A DNA stretch of 45,586 bases from Nitrospirota bacterium (GTDB lineage: Bacteria > Nitrospirota > Nitrospiria > SBBL01 > JAADHI01), in assembly GCA_029261165.1 (NCBI GenBank), contig JAJDBV010000033.1, forward strand, positions 1 to 45,586. Reading direction: 5' to 3'. Shown here piece by piece: positions 1-7,045 of the stretch (position 1 is the stretch's first letter; each line of letters begins with the position of its first letter). A program made the position numbers and the translations under genes. The notes below the pieces were generated by a model, which was not told the origin of the DNA, did no database searches, and saw only the letters and a list, made by a program, of their open reading frames with translations.

Positions 1-147
1 GATCAAAATCTTCGAATGACGTCTGATTGGTGTTGGTTTTCCGATACATGGCTCTCCAGGTGCAAGCTTTTGGGGGGTATAGGGAATATTCCCGTTCACT
101 TTCACCATCCTACTACATATGATTTCTTTTTAATATCAATACGTTAA

Positions 148-600
148 GTGGTATTCAGCAAGCCCTATTTACCCAAAGGCGAGCAAGACCGTTTTCGTAA
201 GAACCTTCAAAAGGCCTATGAACAAAAGAGCTACGGAAAAGCAAAACAGAAACTTTACACGATTCGAAAAGAATTGCAGCTGATCAACGAATCAGCGGTC
301 AGAAGTCTTGAAGAAGGCATGGAGGAAACCCTGACCTTACATCGCTTAGGACTTTTTGAGCAGTTAGGAATCAGCTTGAAGACGACCAACTGCATCGAAT
401 CATTGAACAGCCAACTGGAACAATATACGAGAAGGGTGACGTATTGGAAAAACAGTAACCAGCGGCAGCGGTGGGTTGCAACAGCTTTGCTGGAAATCGA
501 ACCCTCGCTTAGAAGGGTCAAAGGATATCGGTTTCTTCCATTACTAAAAAGCAATATGGAAAAATACGCCCAGGAGAAACATCAAACCAAAGCAGCATAG
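148..600 (+). pseudogene. IS256-family transposase, C-terminal remnant
   Basis: About 150 residues match the C-terminal third of IS256/mutator-family transposases, which are normally near 400 aa. Recognisable blocks are SLEEGMEETLTLHRLG, LKTTNCIESLN, WKNSNQRQRWVATALLEIEP and a final GYRFLPLL. The TTNxIE block probably holds the third acid of the DDE triad. The N-terminal DNA-binding part and the first two acids are absent, and an in-frame TAA sits directly before the nominal GTG at 148, so that start is not genuine. No matching inverted repeat is visible in the 147 bases upstream or just after the stop. The next ORF begins three bases after the stop in the same frame, so the IS end is itself damaged. 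It cannot transpose alone. Confidence 0.85.
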
Positions 601-603
601 GTC

Positions 604-1218
604 ATGGATCACTTTTCAACTAACTTTGGGATTGACTCTACAGATAGGATTGAAGCTCTTAATTGGGAAAATGTTAACTATACGATTGAATCTTTATATA
701 AAAGCAGTAAAAAAAGAGATAACTCCGTTCAAGAATATATGATGAAGCGCCTTGTTAATCAAGGTGCTAGAGTCGTGTTCAATGATGATAATTCGGGGGA
801 ATCTGCTGATATTGTTGCGATATTTTTAGAAGAAGAATTAATCCGTTTTGAAATGGTACATTGCAAATATTCTAAGGCAAGCTCTGGAGCGAGGCTATCA
901 GATCTATATGAGGTTTGTGGCCAAGCAATTGTATCTCTTCGATACAAATGGAAGCCGGAGGAACTGCTGAAGCATATGGAAAGAAGAAATGGTGTTGGAG
1001 TATTGAAGGGAAAAAGGTTTTATCATGGGAACGTCTCTGATGTTGACGATATTAGGAAAGCAGTAAAATACACGAATGTACAGTTTGAATTTGCTGTAGC
1101 TCAGCCTGGAGTAGAAAAGTCACATATATCTCAAGATATGAGCAATTTCCTAGGTTCCGTTTATTCGACGGTAGTTGAGATGACTGAGACAAAACTTAAA
1201 TGTTACTTTAATAGCTAG
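604..1218 (+). pseudogene. C-terminal nuclease domain of a helicase-nuclease, orphaned
   Basis: The 204 aa contain a PD-(D/E)xK-like signature: ESADIVAIF, then RFEMVHCKYS, then GARLSDLYEVCGQA. The block HCKYS...GARxxDLYEVCGQA is what I recognise from the extreme C-terminus of large DEAD/DEAH helicase proteins in accessory and defence regions. No helicase motifs (Walker A, DEAH) occur here. The ORF starts three bases after the IS256-type stop and in the same frame, so the helicase part was probably lost when the IS arrived or when the island was rearranged. Its first 45 residues (WENVNYTIES, then NSVQEYM) look like the linker seen before this nuclease in intact proteins. There is no good ribosome binding site before ATG 604. 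It might still encode a free nuclease domain, but a relic is more likely. Confidence 0.55.
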
Positions 1219-1434
1219 TCTCTTATAGTCCGCTTTTGGCCAAAGCAGCCTCACAATAACTAACCATCCTTCCTGTTAAAAGGGTTCCCTTCTGGTGGTT
1301 TAGACCCTTCCCGCACCTCATGAGGACTCCAAGACATTGTTTGTTCGATGCCACGGATGCTACTATGATACTACTGGTAATAGCAATCCGAACTTTGCGA
1401 CAGAACCAAAAATAGAGCGGTGTGAACTTATTTC

Positions 1435-1758
1435 TTATCTCACTATTGCCCTTAAGACTTTTACGGCAATTTTTAGTTGGTCTTCCGTTGCCTCTTTCAG
1501 CAAACTGTTTATAGTTTTTCTTAGCTCTTTTGGGTTTTCAGTTACATGAACAAATTCGAAAAAATCTTTCAATTCTACATCCAGAGTTGTCGCCAGCTTT
1601 GCAAGAGTATCAAAGGAGGGGAAGCTCCCTCCAACCTCTATTCTACTCAGATGCTTGGCATCTATCCCGACCCTTTCAGAGAGTTTTTCCTGAGATAACT
1701 CTTTTGACTTCCGAATTTCTTTTATCCTCGCTCCAAGTAGTCTTTTTTCTGTTTTCAT
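1435..1758 (-). CDS. XRE-family helix-turn-helix transcriptional regulator
   Basis: This 107-aa protein has an N-terminal HTH_3/Cro-C1 domain (residues about 8-65). It shows the typical run IKEIRKSKELSQEKLSE, then a recognition helix around AKHLSRIE, then PSFDTLAKLATTLDV. A short C-terminal helical tail (about 70-107) is probably the dimerisation region. It is a stand-alone DNA-binding repressor or regulator with no sensor domain. The start ATG (complement of 1756-1758) is preceded on the minus strand by GGAGG. That Shine-Dalgarno lies in one arm of an inverted repeat (1762-1769/1789-1796), and a second perfect dyad (1852-1870) lies in the upstream region shared with the divergent lipoprotein gene. 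Autoregulation is plausible. Confidence 0.88.
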   Translation of the reverse strand: MKTEKRLLGARIKEIRKSKELSQEKLSERVGIDAKHLSRIEVGGSFPSFDTLAKLATTLDVELKDFFEFVHVTENPKELRKTINSLLKEATEDQLKIAVKVLRAIVR

Positions 1759-1761
1759 AAA

Positions 1762-1796
1762 TCCTCCAAAGATGCCCTATGGTTATCCTTGGAGGA
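1762..1796 (-). promoter_or_regulatory. Inverted repeat covering the XRE-gene ribosome binding site
   Basis: TCCTCCAA at 1762-1769 is perfectly complementary to TTGGAGGA at 1789-1796, with a 19-base loop. In the minus-strand transcript the 3' arm of this hairpin is the GGAGG Shine-Dalgarno of the XRE gene. Folding would hide the ribosome binding site, so translation may be controlled by RNA structure, or the dyad may act as a DNA operator. The arms are seen directly; the function is inferred. Confidence 0.4.
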
Positions 1797-1851
1797 AGTT
1801 TATGTAACTACATATAATATAGAATATTATTGACAATACCCATATTATATG

Positions 1852-1870
1852 TTTAGTGTTCTACACTAAA
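1852..1870. promoter_or_regulatory. Perfect 8-bp dyad, candidate XRE operator
   Basis: TTTAGTGT (1852-1859) and ACACTAAA (1863-1870) form a perfect 8-bp inverted repeat with a 3-base TCT centre. This 19-bp operator-like size is typical of Cro/C1-type dimers. It lies in the very AT-rich interval (about 1800-1900) between the minus-strand XRE gene and the plus-strand lipoprotein gene, next to a TTGACA at 1830-1835, so it could control one or both promoters. No second copy was spotted nearby. Binding by the adjacent regulator is inference. Confidence 0.45.
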
Positions 1871-2032
1871 AACAGGTATTTCATTAATATTTCATCATTT
1901 AGAGACGGGAAGATGATCTAATCTGCAGTTTCTAATGAGACGGGAGGGAATATGTCTCTTACACTCAGCGTGAATCTCTCTGCCAACATGGGATTTAGAA
2001 AAAAACAATAACCTTTTTAGAAGGGAGAAATC

Positions 2033-2404
2033 ATGAAAGTTAACTTATTTACACGTAGGATATTGGGTCCTCCAAAAGCCAAATATTATATTTCAGTCTT
2101 TATATGCTTAGCGCTTCTTTCCGGTTGTGTTTCCGCAGCGATGCAGATGTACCGCCCAATAGGGGTAGAAAGTCAATATCGGATTCACGGAAAATCAGTC
2201 GGGCGGTTTTTCAAGATTTTCATCAATGATAAAGAGGTGATTACCGGCTCGACACGGTTTTTTGGCGGACGGACAGAAACCGCTGGTTCATACGAGACTC
2301 ACGCCGTCAACGCGTCCTGTGCGTACGACATGGGATTTTTTATAAACACGCTTGAGTGTATCGTATTCATCGATAATGAGAGAGCTGCGACGCTCACATT
2401 TTAA
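2033..2404 (+). CDS. Putative lipoprotein of unknown function
   Basis: The protein is 123 aa. Its N-terminus is a basic stretch (MKVNLFTRR), a hydrophobic segment (YYISVFICLALLSG) and a lipobox with the lipidated cysteine at about residue 32, so it is predicted to be anchored in a membrane facing the periplasm. The mature part (about 90 aa) contains KIFINDKEVITGSTRFFGG and two more cysteines (CAYDM and LECIV) that could form a disulfide. I do not recognise a family. A GAAGGGAG ribosome binding site precedes ATG 2033. It is followed within about 110 bases by another lipoprotein gene on the same strand, and the three exported-protein genes 2033-4611 probably form a unit. Confidence 0.7.
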   Translation: MKVNLFTRRILGPPKAKYYISVFICLALLSGCVSAAMQMYRPIGVESQYRIHGKSVGRFFKIFINDKEVITGSTRFFGGRTETAGSYETHAVNASCAYDMGFFINTLECIVFIDNERAATLTF

Positions 2405-2414
2405 GGACATCATC

Positions 2415-2522
2415 ATGAACGGTCAAACTCACGGGTTATTTGTAAATATGACCATCTTCTTTCTTTTGATCGAACCTCTCTTCAATGCCAAGACAGAGGA
2501 GGAAATACAATGTTTAAGCTAG
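2415..2522 (+). CDS. Possible 35-aa membrane leader ORF
   Basis: ATG 2415 is preceded by AAGGA at 2403-2407 with 7-base spacing and opens a 35-codon frame. The frame has a hydrophobic core (VNMTIFFLLIEPLF), reads through the Shine-Dalgarno of the next gene and stops at 2522, a few codons inside it. The overlap would let its translation couple to the 529-aa lipoprotein at 2510. It could equally be the decayed signal peptide of a lost exported protein. There is no homology that I recognise. Confidence 0.3.
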   Translation: MNGQTHGLFVNMTIFFLLIEPLFNAKTEEEIQCLS

Positions 2523-4099
2523 GCCTTGCTGTTACATTTTTTTTCGTCCTAACGGGCTGTGGAGGCGGAGGAGGAGACGCAGGACCTTCGCCGACCCCTG
2601 TCTCAGTAACGCTTTCAGGGACCGTCACCTATACACACGTCAAGGCCGGGCTAACGGGTCTTGAATATAGCAACCCTACGGAAAAACCGATCAGGGGTGC
2701 CGCCGTAGAATTGAGGGATTCAAGCGGTGTTGTACTGAAATCGGGTAACACCACCGAAACGGGGACCTATTCCTTTACGGCTCCGGTCAATACGGCACTC
2801 CGTGTGCTTGTAAAGGCAGCGCTTGGATCTACCAATACACCACACGTGAAGGTCGTGGATAATACCGGCAGCAGTGCTTTATATGCCATGACATTTGATA
2901 TCACGACGGGGGCAGTCGATCTCACTCAAAGTTTTAATGCCAACTCGGGTTGGGACGGGACAGCTTATACCGGGGTACGTGCCGCAGCCCCTTTTGCAAT
3001 TCTAGACACAATTTACCAGGCTGAAAAGTTGATCCTAGGAGCAGACCCTGCCGTCGTATTTCCTAACCTTACCGTCAATTGGAGCAAGAACAACAAACCG
3101 GCAGCCGGGGATAACTCGGTTGGCGATATAGAAACATCTCACTATGTAGCGAATAATCTTTTTATCCTCGGTGCGGAGAATCTTGACACAGACGAATATG
3201 ATTCCAGCGTGATCGCCCACGAGTGGAGTCATTATTTTGAGGACAAGCTAAGTCGAAGCGACAGCATTGGAGGACCCCATGGAGATCTAGACATTCTCGA
3301 TCCACGGGTCGCCTTCGGAGAGGGATTTGGGAATGCATTTTCCGGGATGGTTTTTAACGACCCAATTTACATTGATACAGATAGCCCTTCGCAAGCGAAT
3401 CCTGGCATTAGCATGAACCTCGAAGCTGATTCGGTGCTTGATGCTGACGTGGATGGCAATGGAACTGTTTTAGACGGTTTTTATTCGGAAAGCTCGGTCC
3501 AGGAAGTCGTTTACGATCTGTTTGATTCCGGTGTTTCCGACGATGACACATTAAGCCTTGGTTTTAAGCCAATCTATGATGTGATGGTTGGAGCACAAAA
3601 AAATACCCCTGCTTTTACCTCGATCTTCAGCTTTCTCCATGACCTCAAGGCGGCAAACAGCAGCTTGAGCGCTAATATTACAACACTGGCAGCGGCCGAA
3701 AATACCGGAAGCGGGGATGAGTTTGAAGACTTGGCATCTCCGATCTATACCTTTGTGCCCGTGGATGGGACCGTCGTTAACATTGATGTCGATGGATTTG
3801 GTTTACAGACATGGGAGACTTATGGTCCGATAACCGCAACTGATTCGGGCAATAAGTTGTTCAATGAGATGTTTTTCAAGTTTTCCATTCCTGCCAACGG
3901 AAACTATACGATTGAAGTGACCCCCACAGGGGGTGGCGACGTTTTCCTTGTGCTAAATGAAAAGGGGACTAAAACAACGGTGGACAGCTTTATCGCAGGG
4001 GTCAACGAGAGTTTGACAAAATCCCTCACTGTAGGTGACCATAGCATGTCCGTGGGTAGTTTTGGTGGACCTGCTTTGTTTACGGTTAGGATATTCTAG
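2510..4099 (+). CDS. Lipoprotein with HEXXH metalloprotease motif
   Basis: This 529-aa protein starts with a lipoprotein signal (MFKLGLAVTFFFVLTGC, lipid cysteine about 17). A glycine-rich and then proline-rich linker (about 18-30) follows, and then a carboxypeptidase-regulatory-like beta domain (about 33-100, VTLSGTVTY to TGTYSFTAP). The central region contains HEWSH at about residues 237-241, a zincin HEXXH motif, followed by a FGEGFGNAFSGM block that may supply the third ligand (glutamate) as in gluzincin-type enzymes. The last 85 residues (KFSIPANGNYTIEVTPTGGG) resemble a PPC-type pre-peptidase C-terminal domain. It is thus a probable surface or periplasmic zinc peptidase. A strong GAGGAGG site precedes ATG 2510. 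The next gene encodes another exported protein. Substrate is unknown. Confidence 0.72.
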   Translation: MFKLGLAVTFFFVLTGCGGGGGDAGPSPTPVSVTLSGTVTYTHVKAGLTGLEYSNPTEKPIRGAAVELRDSSGVVLKSGNTTETGTYSFTAPVNTALRVLVKAALGSTNTPHVKVVDNTGSSALYAMTFDITTGAVDLTQSFNANSGWDGTAYTGVRAAAPFAILDTIYQAEKLILGADPAVVFPNLTVNWSKNNKPAAGDNSVGDIETSHYVANNLFILGAENLDTDEYDSSVIAHEWSHYFEDKLSRSDSIGGPHGDLDILDPRVAFGEGFGNAFSGMVFNDPIYIDTDSPSQANPGISMNLEADSVLDADVDGNGTVLDGFYSESSVQEVVYDLFDSGVSDDDTLSLGFKPIYDVMVGAQKNTPAFTSIFSFLHDLKAANSSLSANITTLAAAENTGSGDEFEDLASPIYTFVPVDGTVVNIDVDGFGLQTWETYGPITATDSGNKLFNEMFFKFSIPANGNYTIEVTPTGGGDVFLVLNEKGTKTTVDSFIAGVNESLTKSLTVGDHSMSVGSFGGPALFTVRIF

Positions 4100-4122
4100 A
4101 TATCGGTTTTGTGGAGGTTGCC

Positions 4123-4611
4123 ATGATTAGAAAAACCAAAGACATCCTTTGGATATGTCTCGTAATGGTTTGTTCGATGCCGTTTATGGCTTTTGCAAAG
4201 CCCACAGCCCCCGTTGCGATAAAATATTCTGTCCCCAAGAATGTACAGATGGGCGACGCAGTTTCAACCATTATTCGGTTTGTCGCCCAAGCTGATTTGG
4301 AACGTCTCGAAGTGTCTGTTTCTCCCTACGAAGGTTTAATCCTGACTTCAAATGAAAAGAAGGTTCTATTCCTGGACATCAAAAGGGGAGAGACGCGAGA
4401 ACTGGGCGTCAAAATTCAACTGACCGATCCTGAAGTGGGGTATCTCTCCGTTTTTGCGACTACGACGACGGCCATCAGTACAAGGACCAAGAGCATCGCC
4501 ATCCGTTACGGAACAGCGGGACCTGTAACAAGCCAGAAGTTGAGATCCAAGAAACTGGTGGAAACTCCGGAAGGAGAGAATCTCATTCTTCTCCCAGGAG
4601 ACCCAAGATGA
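4123..4611 (+). CDS. Exported protein of unknown function
   Basis: I chose ATG 4123 because GGAGG at 4113-4117 sits five bases upstream; the longer frame from GTG 4111 would place the start within that site. The product is 162 aa with a Sec signal peptide (MIRKTKDILWICLVMVCSM to about AFA at residue 25). The mature part looks like an all-beta, Ig-like or bacterial-surface accessory fold (NVQMGDAVSTIIRFVAQADLE, then KRGETRELGVKIQL), with no cysteines or catalytic motif. It lies 23 bases after the HEXXH lipoprotein and is probably co-transcribed, so it may be a partner or periplasmic helper of that protein. The family is not recognised. Confidence 0.68.
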   Translation: MIRKTKDILWICLVMVCSMPFMAFAKPTAPVAIKYSVPKNVQMGDAVSTIIRFVAQADLERLEVSVSPYEGLILTSNEKKVLFLDIKRGETRELGVKIQLTDPEVGYLSVFATTTTAISTRTKSIAIRYGTAGPVTSQKLRSKKLVETPEGENLILLPGDPR

Positions 4612-4817
4612 AACAATAACGAGATACCTTCCTTAGAAAGCTCTCTCGTCATCACCCTAGGGTCATTTTCAAGAAGCCTTCTCCCTTGCCACCTAAAATA
4701 ACACCTAGTCGTTATTCCTAAAACCCAGAACGATAAAAACCCTACACTCCAGTTTTATCTGAGGGTGCATGAAATGATCTTCCGAGTCTGTTAGAAAACA
4801 AAAGCACTTTTTCCCTC

Positions 4818-4846
4818 TTGACTCAGTTACCCCTAAAAGGTATAAC
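4818..4846 (+). promoter_or_regulatory. Sigma70 promoter of the small RNA/leader
   Basis: TTGACT (4818-4823) and TATAAC (4841-4846) are separated by exactly 17 bases. This is one of the best sigma70-type matches in the window. Predicted transcription start is near 4852-4855, at the edge of an 8-bp dyad (4850-4857/4870-4877). The spacing and hexamers are seen; activity is inferred. Confidence 0.65.
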
Positions 4847-4851
4847 ATTGC

Positions 4852-4933
4852 ACGGATAAAAACTAAAATATCCGTGCTTTCTGGCAGTGAAGGCGAAGAA
4901 TCCTTAGTGATGGGTTTCTTCGCCTTTTTTTTT
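4852..4933 (+). ncRNA. Predicted ~80-nt small RNA or attenuated leader
   Basis: Directly after a consensus promoter come a dyad GCACGGAT/ATCCGTGC (4850-4857/4870-4877) with a 12-base A-rich loop, then a 10-bp perfect stem AGGCGAAGAA/TTCTTCGCCT (4891-4900/4916-4925) ending in a run of nine T. No ORF of useful length lies between promoter and terminator. The unit reads as a free small RNA of about 80 nt. Alternatively it is the 5' leader of the winged-helix operon (ATG 4984) controlled by premature termination, with the first dyad acting as an operator over the start site. It does not match a riboswitch class that I recognise. Signals are direct; the role is open. Confidence 0.5.
4891..4933 (+). 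terminator. Intrinsic terminator
   Basis: A perfect 10-bp stem, AGGCGAAGAA (4891-4900) with TTCTTCGCCT (4916-4925), has a 15-base loop and is followed by nine consecutive T bases (4925-4933). It would stop transcription started at the promoter at 4818-4846 after about 80 nt, and lies only 50 bases before the winged-helix gene. Confidence 0.75.
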
Positions 4934-4983
4934 AGATAAGCGTCTGTGCGTTGATGATTTGTCGAAGCACTCAGGAGGAGACC

Positions 4984-5229
4984 ATGGTAAAAATTGATGT
5001 CTTGAACCTTCTTGCCGAAAGGCCGGACATGGATGCAGCCACTGTTGCAGCATACTTTAATGGAAGCCGGGAGTCCGCCGGCATGATTCTCCTTAGACTA
5101 AACCGGCAGGGATTGATCAGCCGTTCTTTAGATCCGGATCAACGTGTTTTGTTCTACGCCCTCACCTCAAAAGGGTTTGACCGTCTTCGATACCTATTAG
5201 AGAGAGCGATGAAAAAAGAGGAGGATTAA
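4984..5229 (+). CDS. Small winged-helix DNA-binding protein
   Basis: The start at ATG 4984 is set by AGGAGGAG six bases upstream; the longer frame from 4951 has no such site. The 81-aa product reads as one winged-helix domain: helix VLNLLAERPDM, recognition helix region AATVAAYFNGSRESAGMILLRLNRQGLI, then a wing (SRSLDPDQRVLFYALTSKG) and a C-terminal helix (FDRLRYLLERAMKK). This is the MarR/PadR/ArsR type of fold, with no ligand pocket or metal motif visible. Its stop codon TAA is immediately followed by the ATG of the next gene, so the two are translationally coupled. In its place at the head of the integrative module it may control excision or the small-RNA promoter. Confidence 0.72.
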   Translation: MVKIDVLNLLAERPDMDAATVAAYFNGSRESAGMILLRLNRQGLISRSLDPDQRVLFYALTSKGFDRLRYLLERAMKKEED

Positions 5230-5691
5230 ATGCCAAGTAAACCACCCATTCAAAACCGAAGGAACAGTGCCCAGGGAGAATTCGCCAAAAAGAAAGAGGA
5301 GCATCGAAACTGGCTGTCACAGTGGAAAGATCGTGCAGTTTTGATGTTACCGACAGGCGCACCGGCGGACGCAAGGGCACGGCTTCGTAAAGCCATAGAA
5401 AAAGAATTAACCCCATATGGACCCAAAGACCCTGTTGGCGAAATAACCGATATTGTGACTGCCATCGTGGAGAAAGAAAAAACACGCCTTCAAGAAAAAA
5501 AAAGGGGGTCCGTCTACCGCTGGGTCGTTCCCGCCCTTGGAATAGCAGCGGTAGCCCTTAAAACATCCCCGGGCCAAAAGCTGATCAAAAAGGGGGTTGC
5601 GCTTATCGAAGATAAACTATCGAACTGGATTCAAAAAGACGCAAACGCGAAAGACCCCAAAGACGGATCGAAAGGAAGCTCCAGGCGATGA
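5230..5691 (+). CDS. Basic protein of unknown function in integrative module
   Basis: The 153-aa protein starts at ATG 5230 directly after the previous stop, with GAGGA as a ribosome binding site inside the upstream gene. It has a strongly charged N-terminal half (QGEFAKKKEEHRNWLSQWKDR; TGAPADARARLRKAIEKEL), one short hydrophobic segment near residues 95-111 (RWVVPALGIAAVALK) and a Lys/Asp-rich tail (KDANAKDPKDGSKGSSRR). The layout suggests a single-pass or membrane-associated protein, but no family is recognised. Its 3' end (5665-5691) is part of a direct repeat found again at 7212-7256, next to the ParB-methylase start. In the ancestral arrangement its TGA overlapped that gene's ATG. Confidence 0.6.
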   Translation: MPSKPPIQNRRNSAQGEFAKKKEEHRNWLSQWKDRAVLMLPTGAPADARARLRKAIEKELTPYGPKDPVGEITDIVTAIVEKEKTRLQEKKRGSVYRWVVPALGIAAVALKTSPGQKLIKKGVALIEDKLSNWIQKDANAKDPKDGSKGSSRR

Positions 5692-5709
5692 AACAAACGG
5701 CGGACCGAA
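5665..5709 (+). repeat. Direct repeat, copy 1 (orphan start of ParB-methylase gene)
   Basis: Bases 5665-5709 align without gaps to 7212-7256 with about 37 of 45 identical. The repeat holds the end of the 153-aa gene and an ATG (5688) followed by codons for KQTADR, matching EQTADR after the ATG at 7235. Copy 1 is therefore an orphaned start of the ParB-methyltransferase gene, cut off by the 318-aa/46-aa segment. Confidence 0.65.
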
Positions 5710-5744
5710 AGGATGTGAGATGGAAAGCACACTTTCAGGTTTTT

Positions 5745-6701
5745 TTAAGATTGGGGTCCATATGTAAATACAGAAAGGCCTTGTTGCCACTCCTCCCACC
5801 ATATCGGAAGCGAAACGAGGGTCGCAGCGTATGGATTCATATCAGAAGAATCATTGGGTACGGAAACATTGATTGTGCGCCCCTCAATTTTTGGATGTGG
5901 CAAATCGACATCGCTGCACTTATCCAAGTGAATGGTCCCTGCTGGTGGCGAGGAATCTCCTAGGAACCGGGTCGTGATGAGCACCTCGTGGGGACTTATC
6001 CACACATCAGGCTCCTCTCCAGTGAGGACCCCCTTCTTAGCAACACGATTCAGTATTGCACGCCGGATTTTGACGAGCTTCTTGATCCATGCAACATGAA
6101 TCTTACCATCCATACCTACTGGTTGTAGTTGAAATTGTGAAGTCTTATCCTCACCCTGTAAAGGGTTAACTTTCTTCAATTGTTTCTCAATGGGGGTCCT
6201 AATCCAGCGCTCGAACCCTTCATCTTTCATCCGCCGATGGAGCTGCTTATCAAGCAGTACCTTTGCAGCGACAGTAGCATGGTTTTTTGCCTTTCGCCTT
6301 ATTTTACCAAATTCTGTCCTCACCTCTTTTTCAAAAAGTGTATTCCGATTCAAAAGTCTTTCTATGAACTTGGATAATGATTCGAAAGTACACGCCTTAC
6401 CATCCTCTTTGAGTGTTCTTCTGATTAGGTAAGCTGCCCAAAAAGCCCATTCCGCCGTCTTAGGACGGCCACGCTGCATGCCATAGCGAGTCTGGGAAAG
6501 GATACTTTCTTCAGGTACTGTCGCCGGAGGGGAGGGCGGCGGGTAAGTGGAATTCATCAATGTCGAGAAGGCCAGACGGGAGAGGGCCGCCATATCAAGT
6601 AACGCCCCCATCTGAGTCTCGTCAATCCCCCATGTCACCTGCAGGTCTTGTAAATCTTCTAAGCGTATATCCGAAAGATACATCTTCACCAATGGTGACA
6701 T
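5745..6701 (-). CDS. Unknown 318-aa protein inserted in integrative module
   Basis: On the minus strand the start ATG (complement of 6699-6701) has GGAGGG six bases upstream; the 341-aa frame from 6770 includes this site and is less likely. The 318-aa product starts MSPLVKMYLSDIRLEDLQ. It has a proline-rich link (STYPPPSPPATVPEE, about residues 71-85), a basic helical middle (RTEFGKIRRKAKNHATVAAK; KQLHRRMKDEGFERWI) and a C-terminal part with several aspartates (DKCSDVDLPHPKIEGR; WWEEWQQ). No signal peptide, membrane segment or known catalytic motif is visible, and I do not recognise a family. It is transcribed against the module and divergent from a 46-aa acidic protein. A diverged direct repeat flanks the pair, so it appears to be a later insertion. 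Confidence 0.6.
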   Translation of the reverse strand: MSPLVKMYLSDIRLEDLQDLQVTWGIDETQMGALLDMAALSRLAFSTLMNSTYPPPSPPATVPEESILSQTRYGMQRGRPKTAEWAFWAAYLIRRTLKEDGKACTFESLSKFIERLLNRNTLFEKEVRTEFGKIRRKAKNHATVAAKVLLDKQLHRRMKDEGFERWIRTPIEKQLKKVNPLQGEDKTSQFQLQPVGMDGKIHVAWIKKLVKIRRAILNRVAKKGVLTGEEPDVWISPHEVLITTRFLGDSSPPAGTIHLDKCSDVDLPHPKIEGRTINVSVPNDSSDMNPYAATLVSLPIWWEEWQQGLSVFTYGPQS

Positions 6702-6846
6702 CTCATTCCCTCCGCCAGTGAAAACACCAAGCATCGACCTATTTATACAGGCTCGACGAAATGATAACAAATATGGCCATAATCTAACTCGTAAAACAGA
6801 TTCTAATCAAGGAAACACGATGAACCTTTTAGCCATGGAGGCACCT

Positions 6847-6987
6847 ATGAGCAAAGATGAAATGTTGGAGAGGATAGAAGCGCTGGAGACAGCGCTGGCA
6901 AAAATTATTGGTTTCGGCGGAGCAGTCTTAGGGAATGAAAATAACGACCCAAACGAGGAGGAAGAAGACGAGTTCTACCGGAGATAG
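6847..6987 (+). CDS. Small acidic protein, 46 aa
   Basis: GGAGG at 6837-6841 lies five bases before ATG 6847, so I take this start over the longer frames from 6718 or 6820. The 46-aa product begins MSKDEMLERIEALETALAKI, a short amphipathic or coiled-coil helix. It continues through a glycine-rich turn (GFGGAVLG) and ends in an acidic tail (PNEEEEDEFYRR). It is divergent from the 318-aa gene, with 145 bases between their starts, and followed by a G/C-rich hairpin. The size, the acidity and the divergent partner could fit an antitoxin-like, inhibitor or phage-type accessory role, but nothing in the sequence proves one. Confidence 0.5.
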   Translation: MSKDEMLERIEALETALAKIIGFGGAVLGNENNDPNEEEEDEFYRR

Positions 6988-6998
6988 TCAATGTCTTT

Positions 6999-7045
6999 GG
7001 GGAGGGGGGGGCTCAAAGTTCCGCCCCTCCCTGGAGTTTTTATTT
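6999..7045 (+). terminator. Probable intrinsic terminator after the 46-aa gene
   Basis: A G-run arm (GGGGAGGGG at about 6999-7007, with further Gs) can pair with CCGCCCCTCCC at 7021-7031, followed after TGGAG by TTTTTATTT (7037-7045). The stem is strong but the T-run starts about five bases after it. It would end the 46-aa transcript before the ParB-methylase gene. Confidence 0.5.

Noticed and set aside
4850-4933. A known riboswitch class upstream of the winged-helix gene
   Set aside because: The dyad and terminator do not show the conserved core of any class that I can recall (such as c-di-GMP, preQ1, fluoride or cobalamin), so I kept it as an unknown small RNA or leader.
5688-5963. 91-codon plus-strand frame with a coupled ATGA start
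   Set aside because: Only its first codons are meaningful (orphan ParB-methylase start in the direct repeat). From about 5745 it runs antisense to the better supported 318-aa gene and resembles no protein.
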